Below, piece by piece: positions 29,534 to 39,635 of a DNA stretch of 64,000 nucleotides; positions within the stretch are counted from its first letter, which is position 1; the number at the start of each line of letters is the position of its first letter. Where the stretch lies: positions 1 to 64,000 of the forward strand of contig JAQBYN010000011.1 in the NCBI GenBank assembly GCA_027622715.1, given 5' to 3'. A program made the position numbers and the translations under genes. The DNA is from Pseudomonadota bacterium (GTDB lineage Bacteria > Pseudomonadota > Alphaproteobacteria > SHVP01). The notes below the pieces were generated by a model that was given only the letters and a program-made list of their open reading frames with translations, searched no databases and was not told the DNA's origin.

Positions 29534-30762
29534 GATGGCGGCGCGGGGTGTCGCAACAGAATCAAGTTCAAGCCGTTCAGCGCCCGGTATACCGCGCGGA
29601 AGCCGCGATCGAATCCGTCAACGCCGGCTTGTTCGCGCAACTCGCCGATGTTGCGCACGCCGTCGATCAGCGCAACCGCACCGGCCATGGCGGGGTCGAC
29701 CGGATAGATCACGGGGATCCCATCGAATGTGCTCTTGATCTCCGGCCGTTGCCGCAGATGCGCGGCCAACGCTGCCGCATCGGTCCGCAGCAAGATTGGC
29801 ACGGCGTCATCGTGCAGCTGGGCCACGGCGGCATCGCGGGGCGTGCCTTTGCTCACATAGGCGATGTGGATCTTAAGATTGCCGCACAGGTTCTCGGCCA
29901 GGGCGCAGGCCTCGATCCAGCTCAATTTGGCCGCCCGCTTCATCAGATCTTTGTCTTTGAGATAGGTTGCTGGCTCGTAGCGGGCGGGTGCCAGCAATGC
30001 GGTCAAGGTCAGCCCCGCTTGATCGATCAAAGCCGCGGCCTCGGGCACGGTGTAGGCCCGATCGATCGGGTGCAGCAGCAGGTCGGCCAATGCCGAGTCG
30101 TCGTCGTTCAGGCTCGACAGAAACGGGTTGCGCTTTAGCCAGTTGGTCTCGGGCGCATCGCCCAGCATGCGCCGCGCCACGCTCAGCCGTCGCCGCACGT
30201 CTGGTTCCGGTGCCAGCGCGCGCAGGGCCGCTTGTGCGGGATAGACCCCAGTGCGTCCCAATGCGCCATAAACCATGATGCCCATGCCGCCGCCGGGGCG
30301 CAGTAGCCCGGCCAACGTGCGTAGGCCAGCTTCGGGATCAGGCAAATGGTGCAGCACGCCACAACAATCGATGTAATCGAACGGTGCCCCCAGATCGGGC
30401 GGCTCGGTGAGCGACCCGTGGTGGAAGGCAATGTTGGTCAACCTGCGCGCTTCAGCCCGCGCCCGCGCCACGGCCTGGGAGGCCAAACTGAGATCGAGGT
30501 AGTCGACATGCCCGAGCGGTATGTGCTCAGCCAAATGTTGGGCCAGCATGATCGCTGCATCACCCGTGCCACCACCGGCAACCAACGCGCGGAACGGTTT
30601 GCCGAAGTCCAGCCTACCGCCAAAGACATAATGGTTGATCTCGTCGAGATGGCTGGGCGAGCCGGTGATCAGCCGGTTGCGTTCGTCCGCGGGGTCGCGG
30701 GTCGGGTAGGGCAGCGCCTCGTAGTGCGCCCTGACGCGGTCTTTGCCGTCTTGGTCAGCCAT
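29530..30762 (-). CDS. Class I SAM-dependent methyltransferase with C-terminal extension
   Basis: RALVAGGGTGDAAIMLAQHL (motif I), FDYIDCCGVLHHLPDPEAGLRTLAGLLRPGGGMGIMVYG. Confidence 0.88.
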   Translation of the reverse strand: MADQDGKDRVRAHYEALPYPTRDPADERNRLITGSPSHLDEINHYVFGGRLDFGKPFRALVAGGGTGDAAIMLAQHLAEHIPLGHVDYLDLSLASQAVARARAEARRLTNIAFHHGSLTEPPDLGAPFDYIDCCGVLHHLPDPEAGLRTLAGLLRPGGGMGIMVYGALGRTGVYPAQAALRALAPEPDVRRRLSVARRMLGDAPETNWLKRNPFLSSLNDDDSALADLLLHPIDRAYTVPEAAALIDQAGLTLTALLAPARYEPATYLKDKDLMKRAAKLSWIEACALAENLCGNLKIHIAYVSKGTPRDAAVAQLHDDAVPILLRTDAAALAAHLRQRPEIKSTFDGIPVIYPVDPAMAGAVALIDGVRNIGELREQAGVDGFDRGFRAVYRALNGLNLILLRHPAPPS

Positions 30763-30948
30763 GTCCAGCCCTGCGCGGCGTCGTACGATTGGGCCTAGGG
30801 TTAGCGCATGTGCCCTCGTTTGACCATGCGAACGAGGACTATGGCGGGTGGCCCGACCGCCTCATACGAACAACCCGTGCCGGTCAAATCAGCGTGATCT
30901 GGGATCAGCGTTTGAAATCGGATTCCGCGCCCGCTATGTATTGAGGCA

Positions 30949-31473
30949 ATGCGTCGAACAAGTCGATTCTCCCTGTTGGTTCTGACCGCGCTTTTGTTCG
31001 TTGCGCCCGCCTATGCGCAGACGACGCCAAAAGTGATCGGCGAATTTCGCGATTGGGCCGCGATGACGCTCAAGGATCGAACCGGCGACGTGTGCTTCAT
31101 GTCGTCCTCGCCGCAAAAATGGACGTCCGAGCCCAAAAACGTCCGGCGCGGCGATATCTACATCTTGGTGACCCATCGCCCCGGCACGAAGGCGCGCGAC
31201 GAGATCAGCGTCTACCCCGGCTACACCTACAAGGAGAAGTCGGAGGTCGTCGTCGCCATCGACGGTCAAGACTACAAGCTCTTCGTCGACAAGGATGTCG
31301 CCTGGGCCGTCGACGCCGATACCGACCGTACCGTGGTCAAAGCGATGATCGGCGGCAACACGATGGTCATCCGCGGCACCTCTAATCGCGGCACCGTGAC
31401 CACCGACACCTTTTCGTTGTCTGGCTTCACCGCCGCCCACAACGCGATCAACAAAGCCTGTAAGATTCGCTAG
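30949..31473 (+). CDS. Invasion-associated locus B (IalB)-like exported protein
   Basis: Signal peptide ...VAPAYAQ; FRDWAAMTLKDRTGDVCFMSSSPQKW...; immediately upstream of rlmN. Confidence 0.72.
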   Translation: MRRTSRFSLLVLTALLFVAPAYAQTTPKVIGEFRDWAAMTLKDRTGDVCFMSSSPQKWTSEPKNVRRGDIYILVTHRPGTKARDEISVYPGYTYKEKSEVVVAIDGQDYKLFVDKDVAWAVDADTDRTVVKAMIGGNTMVIRGTSNRGTVTTDTFSLSGFTAAHNAINKACKIR

Positions 31474-31514
31474 GCGCCCTTTTCGTCCCGCCTGGCGCGG
31501 GCTAGAACACACCC

Positions 31515-32639
31515 ATGTCTGTAGCGCTTGACGACACCGCCCCTGTTTTGGTCGGCCAGAAACGCTGGCTGATCGGCCTCACGCGTGAGGAAATCGGCCA
31601 AGAACTGATCGCCGCCGGGGTGCACGCGCGCAGCGCGAAGATGCGCTCGAACCAGCTGTGGCATTGGATCTACTACCGCGGCGCCCGTTCCTTCGACGAG
31701 ATGACGACGATCTCCAAAGATCTGCGGGCCGAGTTGGAGGCCAGATTTCACTTGGGGCGCGGCACGTTGATCGAGGGTCACGTCTCGGCCGATCGCACCC
31801 GCAAGTGGCTGTTGTCGTATGGGTCCAATCAGGAAATCGAAACCGTCTTTATCCCCGAAGAGGATCGCGGCGCCCTATGCGTTTCCTCGCAAGTCGGCTG
31901 TACCCTCAATTGCCGGTTCTGCCACACCGGCACCCAGCCCTGGGTCAAGAACCTGTCGGCGGGCGAGATCGTGGCGCAGCTGCTGCACGCGCGTGACGAC
32001 ATCGGGGAATGGCCGTCGCCCAAAGAGGGTCGCATGATTTCCAACGTCGTCCTGATGGGGATGGGCGAGCCGCTCTACAACTACGACAACGTGGCTAAGG
32101 CGCTACGCATCGTGATGGACCAGGAAGGCATCGGTATTTCGCGCCGCCGCATTACACTGTCGACCTCAGGCGTGGTGCCCGAGATCGCACGGGTCGGCGA
32201 CGACCTCGGCGTCGGTTTGGCGATTTCCCTGCACGCCGTACGCGACGACCTGCGCGACGAACTGGTGCCCCTGAACCGCAAATACCCGATCAAGGACCTG
32301 CTCAACGCCTGCCGCCGCTATCCGACCAGCAGCAATGCGCGCCGCATCACCTTCGAATACGTCATGCTCAAAGGGGTCAACGACACGCCGGCCGACGCCC
32401 GCGAACTGGTGCGTCTGCTCCAGGGCATCCCGGCCAAGGTGAACCTGATCCCGTTCAACGCGTGGCCCGGCGCGCCCTATGAATGCTCCGACGACGCGGC
32501 AATCGCTGCCTTTGTCGAGATCGTCAACGCCGCCGGCTATTCCTCGCCGATCCGCACCCCCAGAGGCCGCGACATCATGGCCGCCTGCGGGCAGCTCAAA
32601 TCGGCCAGCGTCAAGCAACGAGCTAGCGAGATTCGGTGA
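31515..32639 (+). CDS. rlmN: 23S rRNA (adenine(2503)-C(2))-methyltransferase RlmN (radical SAM)
   Basis: [33 protein letters not shown] (CxxxCxxC), [35 protein letters not shown]. Confidence 0.97.
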   Translation: MSVALDDTAPVLVGQKRWLIGLTREEIGQELIAAGVHARSAKMRSNQLWHWIYYRGARSFDEMTTISKDLRAELEARFHLGRGTLIEGHVSADRTRKWLLSYGSNQEIETVFIPEEDRGALCVSSQVGCTLNCRFCHTGTQPWVKNLSAGEIVAQLLHARDDIGEWPSPKEGRMISNVVLMGMGEPLYNYDNVAKALRIVMDQEGIGISRRRITLSTSGVVPEIARVGDDLGVGLAISLHAVRDDLRDELVPLNRKYPIKDLLNACRRYPTSSNARRITFEYVMLKGVNDTPADARELVRLLQGIPAKVNLIPFNAWPGAPYECSDDAAIAAFVEIVNAAGYSSPIRTPRGRDIMAACGQLKSASVKQRASEIR

Positions 32640-32839
32640 TGGGCCTGACTGAACTCGCCATCGAGTTTGCTGTCCAAGTGGTTCTGCTCGCCTTTCCATG
32701 CTGGCGTTGCCTGCGGCGTGCCGGTATTCCTCGCGGCTGGTTGGCTCTCCTCCTGGTGCCTCTCTTCGGGCCAATCCTCATGCTTTGGACTCTGGCGGTC
32801 GCGCGGTGGCGCAACAGCCAAGTTCCGGACTTGGACTAG
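32636..32839 (+). CDS. Small two-TM membrane protein, tandem paralog 1 of 4
   Basis: [39 protein letters not shown]; start overlaps rlmN stop (GTGATG). Confidence 0.7.
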   Translation: MMGLTELAIEFAVQVVLLAFPCWRCLRRAGIPRGWLALLLVPLFGPILMLWTLAVARWRNSQVPDLD

Positions 32840-32848
32840 GGCACGCCG

Positions 32849-33112
32849 ATGGACTCGCTATCGCTCGTTCGCGTCTTCTTTTTTGTGTTCATTTGGGCGG
32901 CCTTCATAGGCGGTCCGGCCTTCGTGATTCTTGGTAAAATGGGCCGCTCCAGATGGTGGGTGATTCCGACACTGGTTCCGTTTTTCGGGATTGTTGCGTT
33001 CTTTTGGTTGATCGCGCTCATCAAGTGGCCCTACTTGGAAGACTCTTTGCCGCCCGAACTCAAGGTGACGCAGGATGGCGACGACTTTGGCGTGACGTTG
33101 AAAAAACGCTGA
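32849..33112 (+). CDS. Small two-TM membrane protein, tandem paralog 2 of 4
   Basis: GPAFVILGKMGRSRWWVIPTLVPFFGIVAFFWLIALIKWPYLED. Confidence 0.75.
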   Translation: MDSLSLVRVFFFVFIWAAFIGGPAFVILGKMGRSRWWVIPTLVPFFGIVAFFWLIALIKWPYLEDSLPPELKVTQDGDDFGVTLKKR

Positions 33113-33203
33113 GCAACGGCGGTCGAGATTTCGCATCTCCTCTGAATGCCGCCGCCGTTCGAGGTAGAATTTCTTGGAATCTTGACCTAACCCGAGGCAC
33201 CCT

Positions 33204-33407
33204 ATGGCTGGCTTTCTGCCCCAAATGGTCGTTGTTGCGGTTTTCTTTCTCTACCCGACATGGCGGATTTGCCGCCGGGCGGGATTTCCGCCGGCCCTAT
33301 CGCTGCTCATCCTGATACCGCTGTTGGGCTGGCTGATTGTACTCTTCGTCCTGGCCTTTGCGACCTGGCCCACGTCGCGACCGGCCGACCGCCAAGGGGC
33401 AGCATGA
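33204..33407 (+). CDS. Small two-TM membrane protein, tandem paralog 3 of 4
   Basis: YPTWRICRRAGFPPALSLLILIPLLGWLIVLFVLAFATWPTSR. Confidence 0.72.
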   Translation: MAGFLPQMVVVAVFFLYPTWRICRRAGFPPALSLLILIPLLGWLIVLFVLAFATWPTSRPADRQGAA

Positions 33408-33622
33408 TGGGCATTTCGTTCTGGCAGCTCCTGATCTTCGCCCTCGCTTTGGCGTTGTTCGTTTGGCCGACGATTCGCATCTTGCGCAAGGCCGGGCGCT
33501 CCGGCTGGTGGGTTCTTCTGTGGTTCGTGCCGGTGGCCAACATCGTCATGTACTGGGTGTTCGCCTTCGTTCGCTGGCCCAAGGTCGACGACGCCCCCGA
33601 ACCGGACGTTAACGCTTTCTGA
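33404..33622 (+). CDS. Small two-TM membrane protein, tandem paralog 4 of 4
   Basis: WPTIRILRKAGRSGWWVLLWFVPVANIVMYWVFAFVRWPKVDD; ATGA overlap with the previous gene. Confidence 0.75.
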   Translation: MMGISFWQLLIFALALALFVWPTIRILRKAGRSGWWVLLWFVPVANIVMYWVFAFVRWPKVDDAPEPDVNAF

Positions 33623-33694
33623 ACCCTGTTCGTTGGACCCTAGGGGGGTGCGCGCGCTACCGTCGGGTCAGCGCCGTTAGCCCAGGAGTGTCCG

Positions 33695-34444
33695 ATGACC
33701 GTCGCCGACTCAACGCTGGAAGACCGCATCGCGCGGCTGGAACGCAGCCGTAGCATGTTGTCGATCGTCGCCGCGGCGGCGGTTCTGGCGGCTGCCATCG
33801 CCATGGTTCTCCCGTTCCTGCCCTTGGGCGGTCCCACGGAAATCGTGCTGCGCAACGCTGCAGGGGCACCCACGGTCCGCCTGTCGGCCGAGACTGGGAT
33901 GGCGGAACTGCACGGCCTACGAATCCTCAACGACCAGGACAAGGTGCGCGGCGAATTCGTGCCGACGAAGCTTGGCGCCGAGATCACGCTGTTCAATTCG
34001 GACGACCAGCCGGTGGCGATCCTCAACAATTCGTCGCCCAGCCAGGGCGGGCGCCTGTCGTTGTTTGGGATCGGTGATCGGGCCGCGTTCTTCGGTGGTA
34101 CTGTCTCGGGCGACGATTTCGGTATGGAAATCCGGATGCGCGCCGGGCACACAGCGGTCCTCAAGACCGGCGCAGATGTACCGTTTTTTTCGCTGTCCGA
34201 CCGAAACGGTGAAGCTCTTATCCAGGTCGAGGACGGGGTCGCCGAGTTTTTCACCAACCGCATCAGTATTCTCGGGCCGGGTTCTCTGCCCCGTCTGGAG
34301 ATCAGCGCCAGCGAAACCGGTGCCACCCTGTCGTTGCGCGACGCTGACGATCAGGTGCGTGCCAGCCTCGCCCATGACGACCAAGACGGCACCCGCATCA
34401 GTATTCAGGGAAGCGACGGTGCCGCGGCGTGGCAGGCGCCTTAA
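33695..34444 (+). CDS. Membrane-anchored hypothetical protein with repetitive beta-rich ectodomain
   Basis: One N-terminal TM (MLSIVAAAAVLAAAIAMVLPFLPL) followed by recurring short G/N/D-turn beta-like units (EIVLRNAAGAPTVRLSAETGMAELHG, AEITLFNSDDQPVAIL, SLSDRNGEALIQV, LSLRDADDQVRASL). Confidence 0.6.
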   Translation: MTVADSTLEDRIARLERSRSMLSIVAAAAVLAAAIAMVLPFLPLGGPTEIVLRNAAGAPTVRLSAETGMAELHGLRILNDQDKVRGEFVPTKLGAEITLFNSDDQPVAILNNSSPSQGGRLSLFGIGDRAAFFGGTVSGDDFGMEIRMRAGHTAVLKTGADVPFFSLSDRNGEALIQVEDGVAEFFTNRISILGPGSLPRLEISASETGATLSLRDADDQVRASLAHDDQDGTRISIQGSDGAAAWQAP

Positions 34445-34516
34445 ACCCAGGCGATTTGCCGAAACCGCGCGCAGCCCTATACTCCGCGCCCTGATTTTCG
34501 GGCGGCGCGGCAGGGC

Positions 34517-35731
34517 ATGACTAAACAGATCAAAAAAGTGGTTCTCGCCTATTCAGGCGGGTTGGACACCTCGGTCATCCTCAAGTGGCTACAGATCACG
34601 TATGGCTGTGAAATCGTCACGTTTACGGCCGATCTCGGGCAGGGCGAGGAGCTCGAACCGGCCCGGGCGAAGGCTGAAATGTTCGGCGTGCGCGAAATCT
34701 ACATCGAGGATTTGCGCGAGGAATTTGTTCGCGACTACGTCTTTCCGATGTTCCGCGCCAACGCGCTTTACGAAGGTGTGTACCTGCTCGGTACGTCGAT
34801 CGCGCGGCCGCTGATCGCCAAACGCCAGATCGAGATCGCCGCGGCCACCGGGGCTGACGCGGTTTCCCATGGCGCTACCGGCAAGGGCAACGATCAAGTT
34901 CGTTTCGAGCTCGGCTACTACGCCCTCAACCCCGACATCACGGTGATCGCACCGTGGCGCGAATGGGACCTTGTCTCGCGCAGCAGACTTATCGAGTTCG
35001 CCGAGCAACACCAGATTCCCATCGCCAAAGACAAACGCGGCGAGGCGCCGTTCTCGGTCGATGCCAACCTGTTGCACACCTCGTCGGAAGGCAAGGCGCT
35101 CGAAGATCCGTGGAACGAGCCCGAAGAGCATGTCCACTCGCGTACGCTGTCGCCCGAGGCAGCGCCCGACAAGCCGACCTACATCACGGTCACCTTCGAG
35201 CAAGGCGACGCGGTTGCCATCGACGGCAACCCGCTGTCGCCGGCCAGCCTGCTGACGCAGCTCAACGCGCTGGGCCGGGACAACGGCATTGGCCGCCTTG
35301 ATCTTGTGGAGAATCGGTTTGTCGGCATGAAGTCGCGCGGCATTTACGAAACGCCGGGCGGCACGATCTTGCTGGCGGCGCACCGCGGCATCGAAAGTCT
35401 CACCCTCGATCGCGGCGCGATGCACCTGAAAGACGAACTGATGCCGCGCTACGCCGAGCTTATTTACAACGGTTTTTGGTGGTCGCCCGAGCGCGAAATG
35501 CTGCAGGCCCTGATCGACAAGTCGCAAACCAAAGTGACCGGCGAGGTTCGACTGAAACTCTACAAGGGCAATGCGACCGTGGTCGGCCGTCAATCGCCCC
35601 ATAGTCTGTACAGCCTGCAGCACGTGACGTTCGAAGAGGATTCGGTTTACGACCAGCGCGATGCCGAGGGTTTCATCAAACTGAACGCGCTTCGGTTAAA
35701 GCTCCTGAAACGCCGCGACTCGTTGCCGTGA
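34517..35731 (+). CDS. argG: Argininosuccinate synthase
   Basis: [54 protein letters not shown]. Confidence 0.97.
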   Translation: MTKQIKKVVLAYSGGLDTSVILKWLQITYGCEIVTFTADLGQGEELEPARAKAEMFGVREIYIEDLREEFVRDYVFPMFRANALYEGVYLLGTSIARPLIAKRQIEIAAATGADAVSHGATGKGNDQVRFELGYYALNPDITVIAPWREWDLVSRSRLIEFAEQHQIPIAKDKRGEAPFSVDANLLHTSSEGKALEDPWNEPEEHVHSRTLSPEAAPDKPTYITVTFEQGDAVAIDGNPLSPASLLTQLNALGRDNGIGRLDLVENRFVGMKSRGIYETPGGTILLAAHRGIESLTLDRGAMHLKDELMPRYAELIYNGFWWSPEREMLQALIDKSQTKVTGEVRLKLYKGNATVVGRQSPHSLYSLQHVTFEEDSVYDQRDAEGFIKLNALRLKLLKRRDSLP

Positions 35732-35735
35732 TCCG

Positions 35736-36035
35736 ATGACCGACGATGACAATATTGACCGCGACCCTGCCGCCGTGGCGATCCTCGAATTGATCGCCGC
35801 CGCGCCGGGTGGCGTGCGCCCGGAAGAGGTGGCCCACGCCATGGCCGAGCGCTACCGCAAACCCAAAGACGGTCCCAATCTGTGGCGCAAATACATGCAT
35901 GCCGTTCGGCAAGAAGCGCTGCATCTGGCGCGTGACGGCGACATCGCAATCTTGCGCAAGGGCAAAGCGGTCGATCCGAACAAACCGGTTAAGGGCTTGT
36001 ACCGGCTCGCCACGCCCGACCCCGCCTCAGACTGA
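35736..36035 (+). CDS. DUF3253-like protein
   Basis: [24 protein letters not shown]...[42 protein letters not shown]. Confidence 0.7.
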   Translation: MTDDDNIDRDPAAVAILELIAAAPGGVRPEEVAHAMAERYRKPKDGPNLWRKYMHAVRQEALHLARDGDIAILRKGKAVDPNKPVKGLYRLATPDPASD

Positions 36036-36920
36036 CGGGACGGCGATACCGCGCTGCTGACAGGCAGCGGTCACTGTGTTGAGCAACAGGCAGGCAATCG
36101 TCATCGGGCCGACACCGCCCGGCACCGGCGTGATCGCGCGCGCCACTTTCAGGGCCTCGTCGAACGCGACATCGCCGCGAATTTTCGCCTTGCCGCCGGC
36201 CGGATCCTCGATCCGGTTGATGCCGACGTCGATCACCGTCGCGCCCGGCTTGATCCAGTCGCCGCGGATCATCTCGGGCCGACCGACGGCAGCGACCACG
36301 ATGTCGGCGCGGCGGCATACTGCGGCGAGGTCGCGGGTGCGCGAGTGCGCCATCGTTACCGTCGCGTTGGCCGCCAGCAGTAGTTGGGCGATCGGTTTGC
36401 CGACCAGCTTTGAACGACCGACGACGATGGCCTCGGCGCCCTCGATCTCGGCGCCGGAGCGTTCCAACAAGATCATGCAACCGCGCGGTGTACACGAGAC
36501 CAGGGCATTGTCCTGGCCGAGCGACAGGCGGCCGGCGTTGACCGGGTGTAGGCCATCGACATCCTTGTCCGGGTCGATCGCGTTGACGATGTCGTTTTCC
36601 GAAATATGGTTGGGTAGTGGCATTTGCACGAGGATGCCGTGCACGGCAGGGTCGGCGTTCAGTTCGCGCACCTTGGCCAGCAGCGCGTCCTGCGGCGTAT
36701 CGGTCGGTAGCTTGAACTCGTAGGAGTTCATGCCCGCCGCGATCGTCATCTTGCCCTTGTTGCGCACGTAGATCTGGCTCGCCGGGTCCTCACCCACCAG
36801 CACGACGGCGAGGCCGGGGTTCAGGTCATGGGTTTGTTTGAGCGCCGCAACCTGGTGCGCAACGGTTGCGCGGACATCGGCCGCAATGGCTTTGCCGTCG
36901 ATCAAGAGTGCATCACCCAT
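36027..36920 (-). CDS. folD: Bifunctional methylenetetrahydrofolate dehydrogenase/cyclohydrolase
   Basis: [83 protein letters not shown]. Confidence 0.97.
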   Translation of the reverse strand: MGDALLIDGKAIAADVRATVAHQVAALKQTHDLNPGLAVVLVGEDPASQIYVRNKGKMTIAAGMNSYEFKLPTDTPQDALLAKVRELNADPAVHGILVQMPLPNHISENDIVNAIDPDKDVDGLHPVNAGRLSLGQDNALVSCTPRGCMILLERSGAEIEGAEAIVVGRSKLVGKPIAQLLLAANATVTMAHSRTRDLAAVCRRADIVVAAVGRPEMIRGDWIKPGATVIDVGINRIEDPAGGKAKIRGDVAFDEALKVARAITPVPGGVGPMTIACLLLNTVTAACQQRGIAVPSV

Positions 36921-37251
36921 CGGTGTCCCTCGCCCATTGCCGGAGGTGCGTCATCAGTGCCGTGGCGTCGCCCGCCACCAAGACCGTCTTGTGCCGCTCC
37001 GACTCGCCCGACGTCAAGGACAGCCGGCCGGGCGGCAGATGCCAAGCCTTGGCCAGTAGTTTGAGGATGGCCTGGTTGGCCTTGCCTTTGTCGGGTCCGG
37101 CGGTCACCCGAACCTTGACGGCGGTTCCTTGTCCGCCCGTCACGATGCCGTCGATCCGATTGCGCGAGGCTTTAGGCGCGCCCAGGACGCGCACGAGGAC
37201 GCCGTCGGGCACAAGGCGGAACGGGTCGGCCTCAGAATCGCCCGTAGCCAA
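36913..37251 (-). CDS. DUF167 (YggU) family protein
   Basis: [72 protein letters not shown]. Start uncertain (TTG at 37251 proposed), overlapping the yggT 3' end. Confidence 0.8.
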   Translation of the reverse strand: MATGDSEADPFRLVPDGVLVRVLGAPKASRNRIDGIVTGGQGTAVKVRVTAGPDKGKANQAILKLLAKAWHLPPGRLSLTSGESERHKTVLVAGDATALMTHLRQWARDTDG

Positions 37252-37528
37252 GCGTGTCGCGAAGGATAAAGCCTCTGACGATGAATTGGACCAGGAGGAT
37301 GACGATGATCGGCGAAATGTCGATCCCGCCCAGATTCGGCAGCACCCGGCGTACGTAGCGCAACGACGGTTCGGTGATCTTGTAGAGGAAATCGCCGACC
37401 ATGAAGATAACGCGGTTGCTGGTGTTGACCACATTGAAGGCTACGAGCCAGCTCAAAATTGCCGATCCGATCAGCGCCCATACGTAGAGCAAAGCCAGAG
37501 TATCAAGGAGTCCGAGGATGGAATTCAT
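37232..37528 (-). CDS. YggT family membrane protein
   Basis: [65 protein letters not shown]. Confidence 0.92.
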   Translation of the reverse strand: MNSILGLLDTLALLYVWALIGSAILSWLVAFNVVNTSNRVIFMVGDFLYKITEPSLRYVRRVLPNLGGIDISPIIVILLVQFIVRGFILRDTLGYGRF

Positions 37529-37718
37529 CGTACCTGTCGCGTTGGCGGTGATCGGGCGCCCGCGGCGGCAAACGGCGCGGGGGCGAAAGCGCCCGCATTA
37601 AACCTGAAGGGGTGGAGGCGGGCAAGGCAGCCGCGCATCTGGCTCTCGTCAGGGACAATCTCTTGACACCGGCGAAAGCCCGTCAGCATTATCCGCCTGC
37701 CTTAACCTAGGCCAAAAT

Positions 37719-37794
37719 GGGGCAGTAGCTCAGTTGGGAGAGCGCGGCGTTCGCAATGCCGAGGTCAGGGGTTCGATTCCCCTCTGCTCCACCA
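37719..37794 (+). tRNA. tRNA-Ala (anticodon CGC), CCA encoded
   Basis: GGGGCAG-TA-GCTCAGTTGGGAGAGC-G-CGGCG-TTCGCAA-TGCCG-AGGTC-AGGGG-TTCGATT-CCCCT-CTGCTCC-A-CCA; cloverleaf folds by eye; G3:U70 pair supports alanine identity. Confidence 0.96.
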
Positions 37795-37833
37795 CCCTGT
37801 TTCGTGACGCGTGCTTTGCTGGTTGCCCCTGGT

Positions 37834-38295
37834 TCAATCCGAGAGCCGGCGCAGGATGCGGTCCATGCGGCGGGTCAACTTGCCGCGCTGATCGCCGTTG
37901 AGGCTCGCATGAAAGGCAAGGAACGACGGCAGTACCGCGTCGACGCGCTGATCGAATTCGGCTTTCAGCCGCCCGGTCAGGGCCGTCACCGCTGCCGAGT
38001 CTATCTGGGCGGCGCCCACGAGGGCCTGCGTATCCCGTAGCATTTGCTGTGCGATGGTTCGGTTGCTCGCGGAAGCAGCGACAAAGGCATCCGCTACCTT
38101 ACGGAATTCGGCGCGCTGTGCGGCGTCCAAGTCGAGTTTCCGGGTTGCCATTTTGGTTACCCAGTCGGCCCGCGCCTCCGGCCCGTGGCCGCGATGATGG
38201 CTGGTGCTCGCTGCACCAATGCCGACAAGGACGATGAGCGCGCCAGCCACTGCAACCCATTTCCGGCGTCCCCGGAACGCATTTCGCAAGTCCAT
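37834..38295 (-). CDS. Spy/CpxP-like periplasmic protein
   Basis: N-terminal TM/signal, then DWVTKMATRKLDLDAAQRAEFRKVADAF...FHASLNGDQRGKLTRRMDRIL (LTxxQ-like repeats). Confidence 0.65.
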   Translation of the reverse strand: MDLRNAFRGRRKWVAVAGALIVLVGIGAASTSHHRGHGPEARADWVTKMATRKLDLDAAQRAEFRKVADAFVAASASNRTIAQQMLRDTQALVGAAQIDSAAVTALTGRLKAEFDQRVDAVLPSFLAFHASLNGDQRGKLTRRMDRILRRLSD

Positions 38296-38312
38296 GTGTC
38301 ACCCTTTGATCC

Positions 38313-39635
38313 GTGTACGATCCACTTCACATTGGTGACCTGACAGACGAATCAAGGGCGGACGGGCGATTCCGGTTTTGTCGGCGGCAAAAACACTTAA
38401 CAATCGAATCCAGAACACCTACATGCCCAATACAGCAAGGGGGACGGTCGGAAGATTCGGCGCCGCGCAAATTAGCCGCAATCCTCGCGGCAGATGTCGC
38501 CGGCTACAGCCGGATGATGGGGCAAGACGAGGACGCCACCGTCCGAACTTTGTCGGCTTATCGCGACACAATTGGCAGCACGGTCACCGCGCATGAGGGG
38601 CGCGTGTTTGGCGGCGCAGGCGACAGCCTGGTTGCCGAGTTTTCAAGCCCCGTGCAAGCCGTGCGTTGTGCCCTCGCGATTCAAGACAGCATTACACGCC
38701 AGAACAAAGAACTTCCCGACGACCGGCGCATGCGGTTTCGCATCGGTGTCAATCTAGGCGATGTCATCGTCGACGGTGACAACTTGCTCGGCGACGGCGT
38801 CAATGTCGCCGCGCGTCTAGAGGGGTTGGCGCCGCCGGGCGGCATCTGCATAACCGCCGCGGTCTACGACCAAGTGCGCAATCGTATTGATGCGCCGATA
38901 TCCGATCTTGGGCGCCAGAGCTTCAAGAATATCGATCAGCCTGTGCGCGTATACAGCGTCGGCGCGGTACGACCGCGCCGGCGGCGCGTGGCGCGCCTGT
39001 CGGCGGTGGTCGGCATTGCGGCGGCGGTTGTCGTTGTCGCGGCCTTCCTCCTTCTGGGTGGCAGCGGTACGGCGCCAGTCGCCAACGCGGCGCCGGTGTT
39101 GGTTGTCTACCCCTTCAATCCCATCGGCGAGGATGATCGTCTGGTGCAAATCGGCGATGGTCTACGCCAAGACCTGATGATTTCGTTGTCAGATGCAAAC
39201 GCGCGGCTCAGGATTATCGCGATTTCCGATCGCGCGCCGCTCGCGGACCCGCCACCCGACTATGTCCTAGACGGCAGTATTCGGATTGCCGGCGATACCG
39301 TTCGGGTCACGGCACTCCTTGTCGACAAGCGCAGCGGTTACCAACTCTGGGGTGGACGTTTTGACCGGTTGGCTGATGCCGAACTCACTTTCCAAGACGA
39401 TATCGCGGGCAAGATTGCGGGGTCGCTCGCCGACAAATTGGCGGTTGCCGAGGCTGAGCGGGCCCGCCCACCCGGTGCCTTCGCCGCAATGGTTGATGGT
39501 CTCGCGGTTGTCGGGCGCTTTACCCGCCGCGCCGCGGCTCTGCCGTTCGATCTCTACCGGCGCGTCGTTGGCGACGCGTCGCTGCCCACCGATACCAAAG
39601 TTTCCGGCCTCCCCGTAGGAAAGGTGCCCTCATGA
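38313..39635 (+). CDS. Class III adenylate/guanylate cyclase with TM and C-terminal TolB-N-like domain (N-terminus uncertain)
   Basis: RKLAAILAADVAGYSRMMGQDEDATVRTL, HEGRVFGGAGDSLVAEFSS, FRIGVNLGDVIVDGDNLLGDGVNVAARLEGLAPPGGICI; then TM and LVQIGDGLRQDLMISLSD...YVLDGSIRIAGDTVRVTALLVDKRSGYQLWGGRFD. Confidence 0.85.
   Translation: MYDPLHIGDLTDESRADGRFRFCRRQKHLTIESRTPTCPIQQGGRSEDSAPRKLAAILAADVAGYSRMMGQDEDATVRTLSAYRDTIGSTVTAHEGRVFGGAGDSLVAEFSSPVQAVRCALAIQDSITRQNKELPDDRRMRFRIGVNLGDVIVDGDNLLGDGVNVAARLEGLAPPGGICITAAVYDQVRNRIDAPISDLGRQSFKNIDQPVRVYSVGAVRPRRRRVARLSAVVGIAAAVVVVAAFLLLGGSGTAPVANAAPVLVVYPFNPIGEDDRLVQIGDGLRQDLMISLSDANARLRIIAISDRAPLADPPPDYVLDGSIRIAGDTVRVTALLVDKRSGYQLWGGRFDRLADAELTFQDDIAGKIAGSLADKLAVAEAERARPPGAFAAMVDGLAVVGRFTRRAAALPFDLYRRVVGDASLPTDTKVSGLPVGKVPS

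Noticed and set aside
37573-37605. GC-rich hairpin GCGGGGGC-GAAA-GCGCCCGC as a terminator
   Set aside because: Stem has a mismatch and no T-run follows; not enough evidence.
37719-37794. tRNA-Ala as an integration site for a genomic island
   Set aside because: No integrase and no visible direct repeat of the tRNA 3' end in the window; downstream genes look ordinary.
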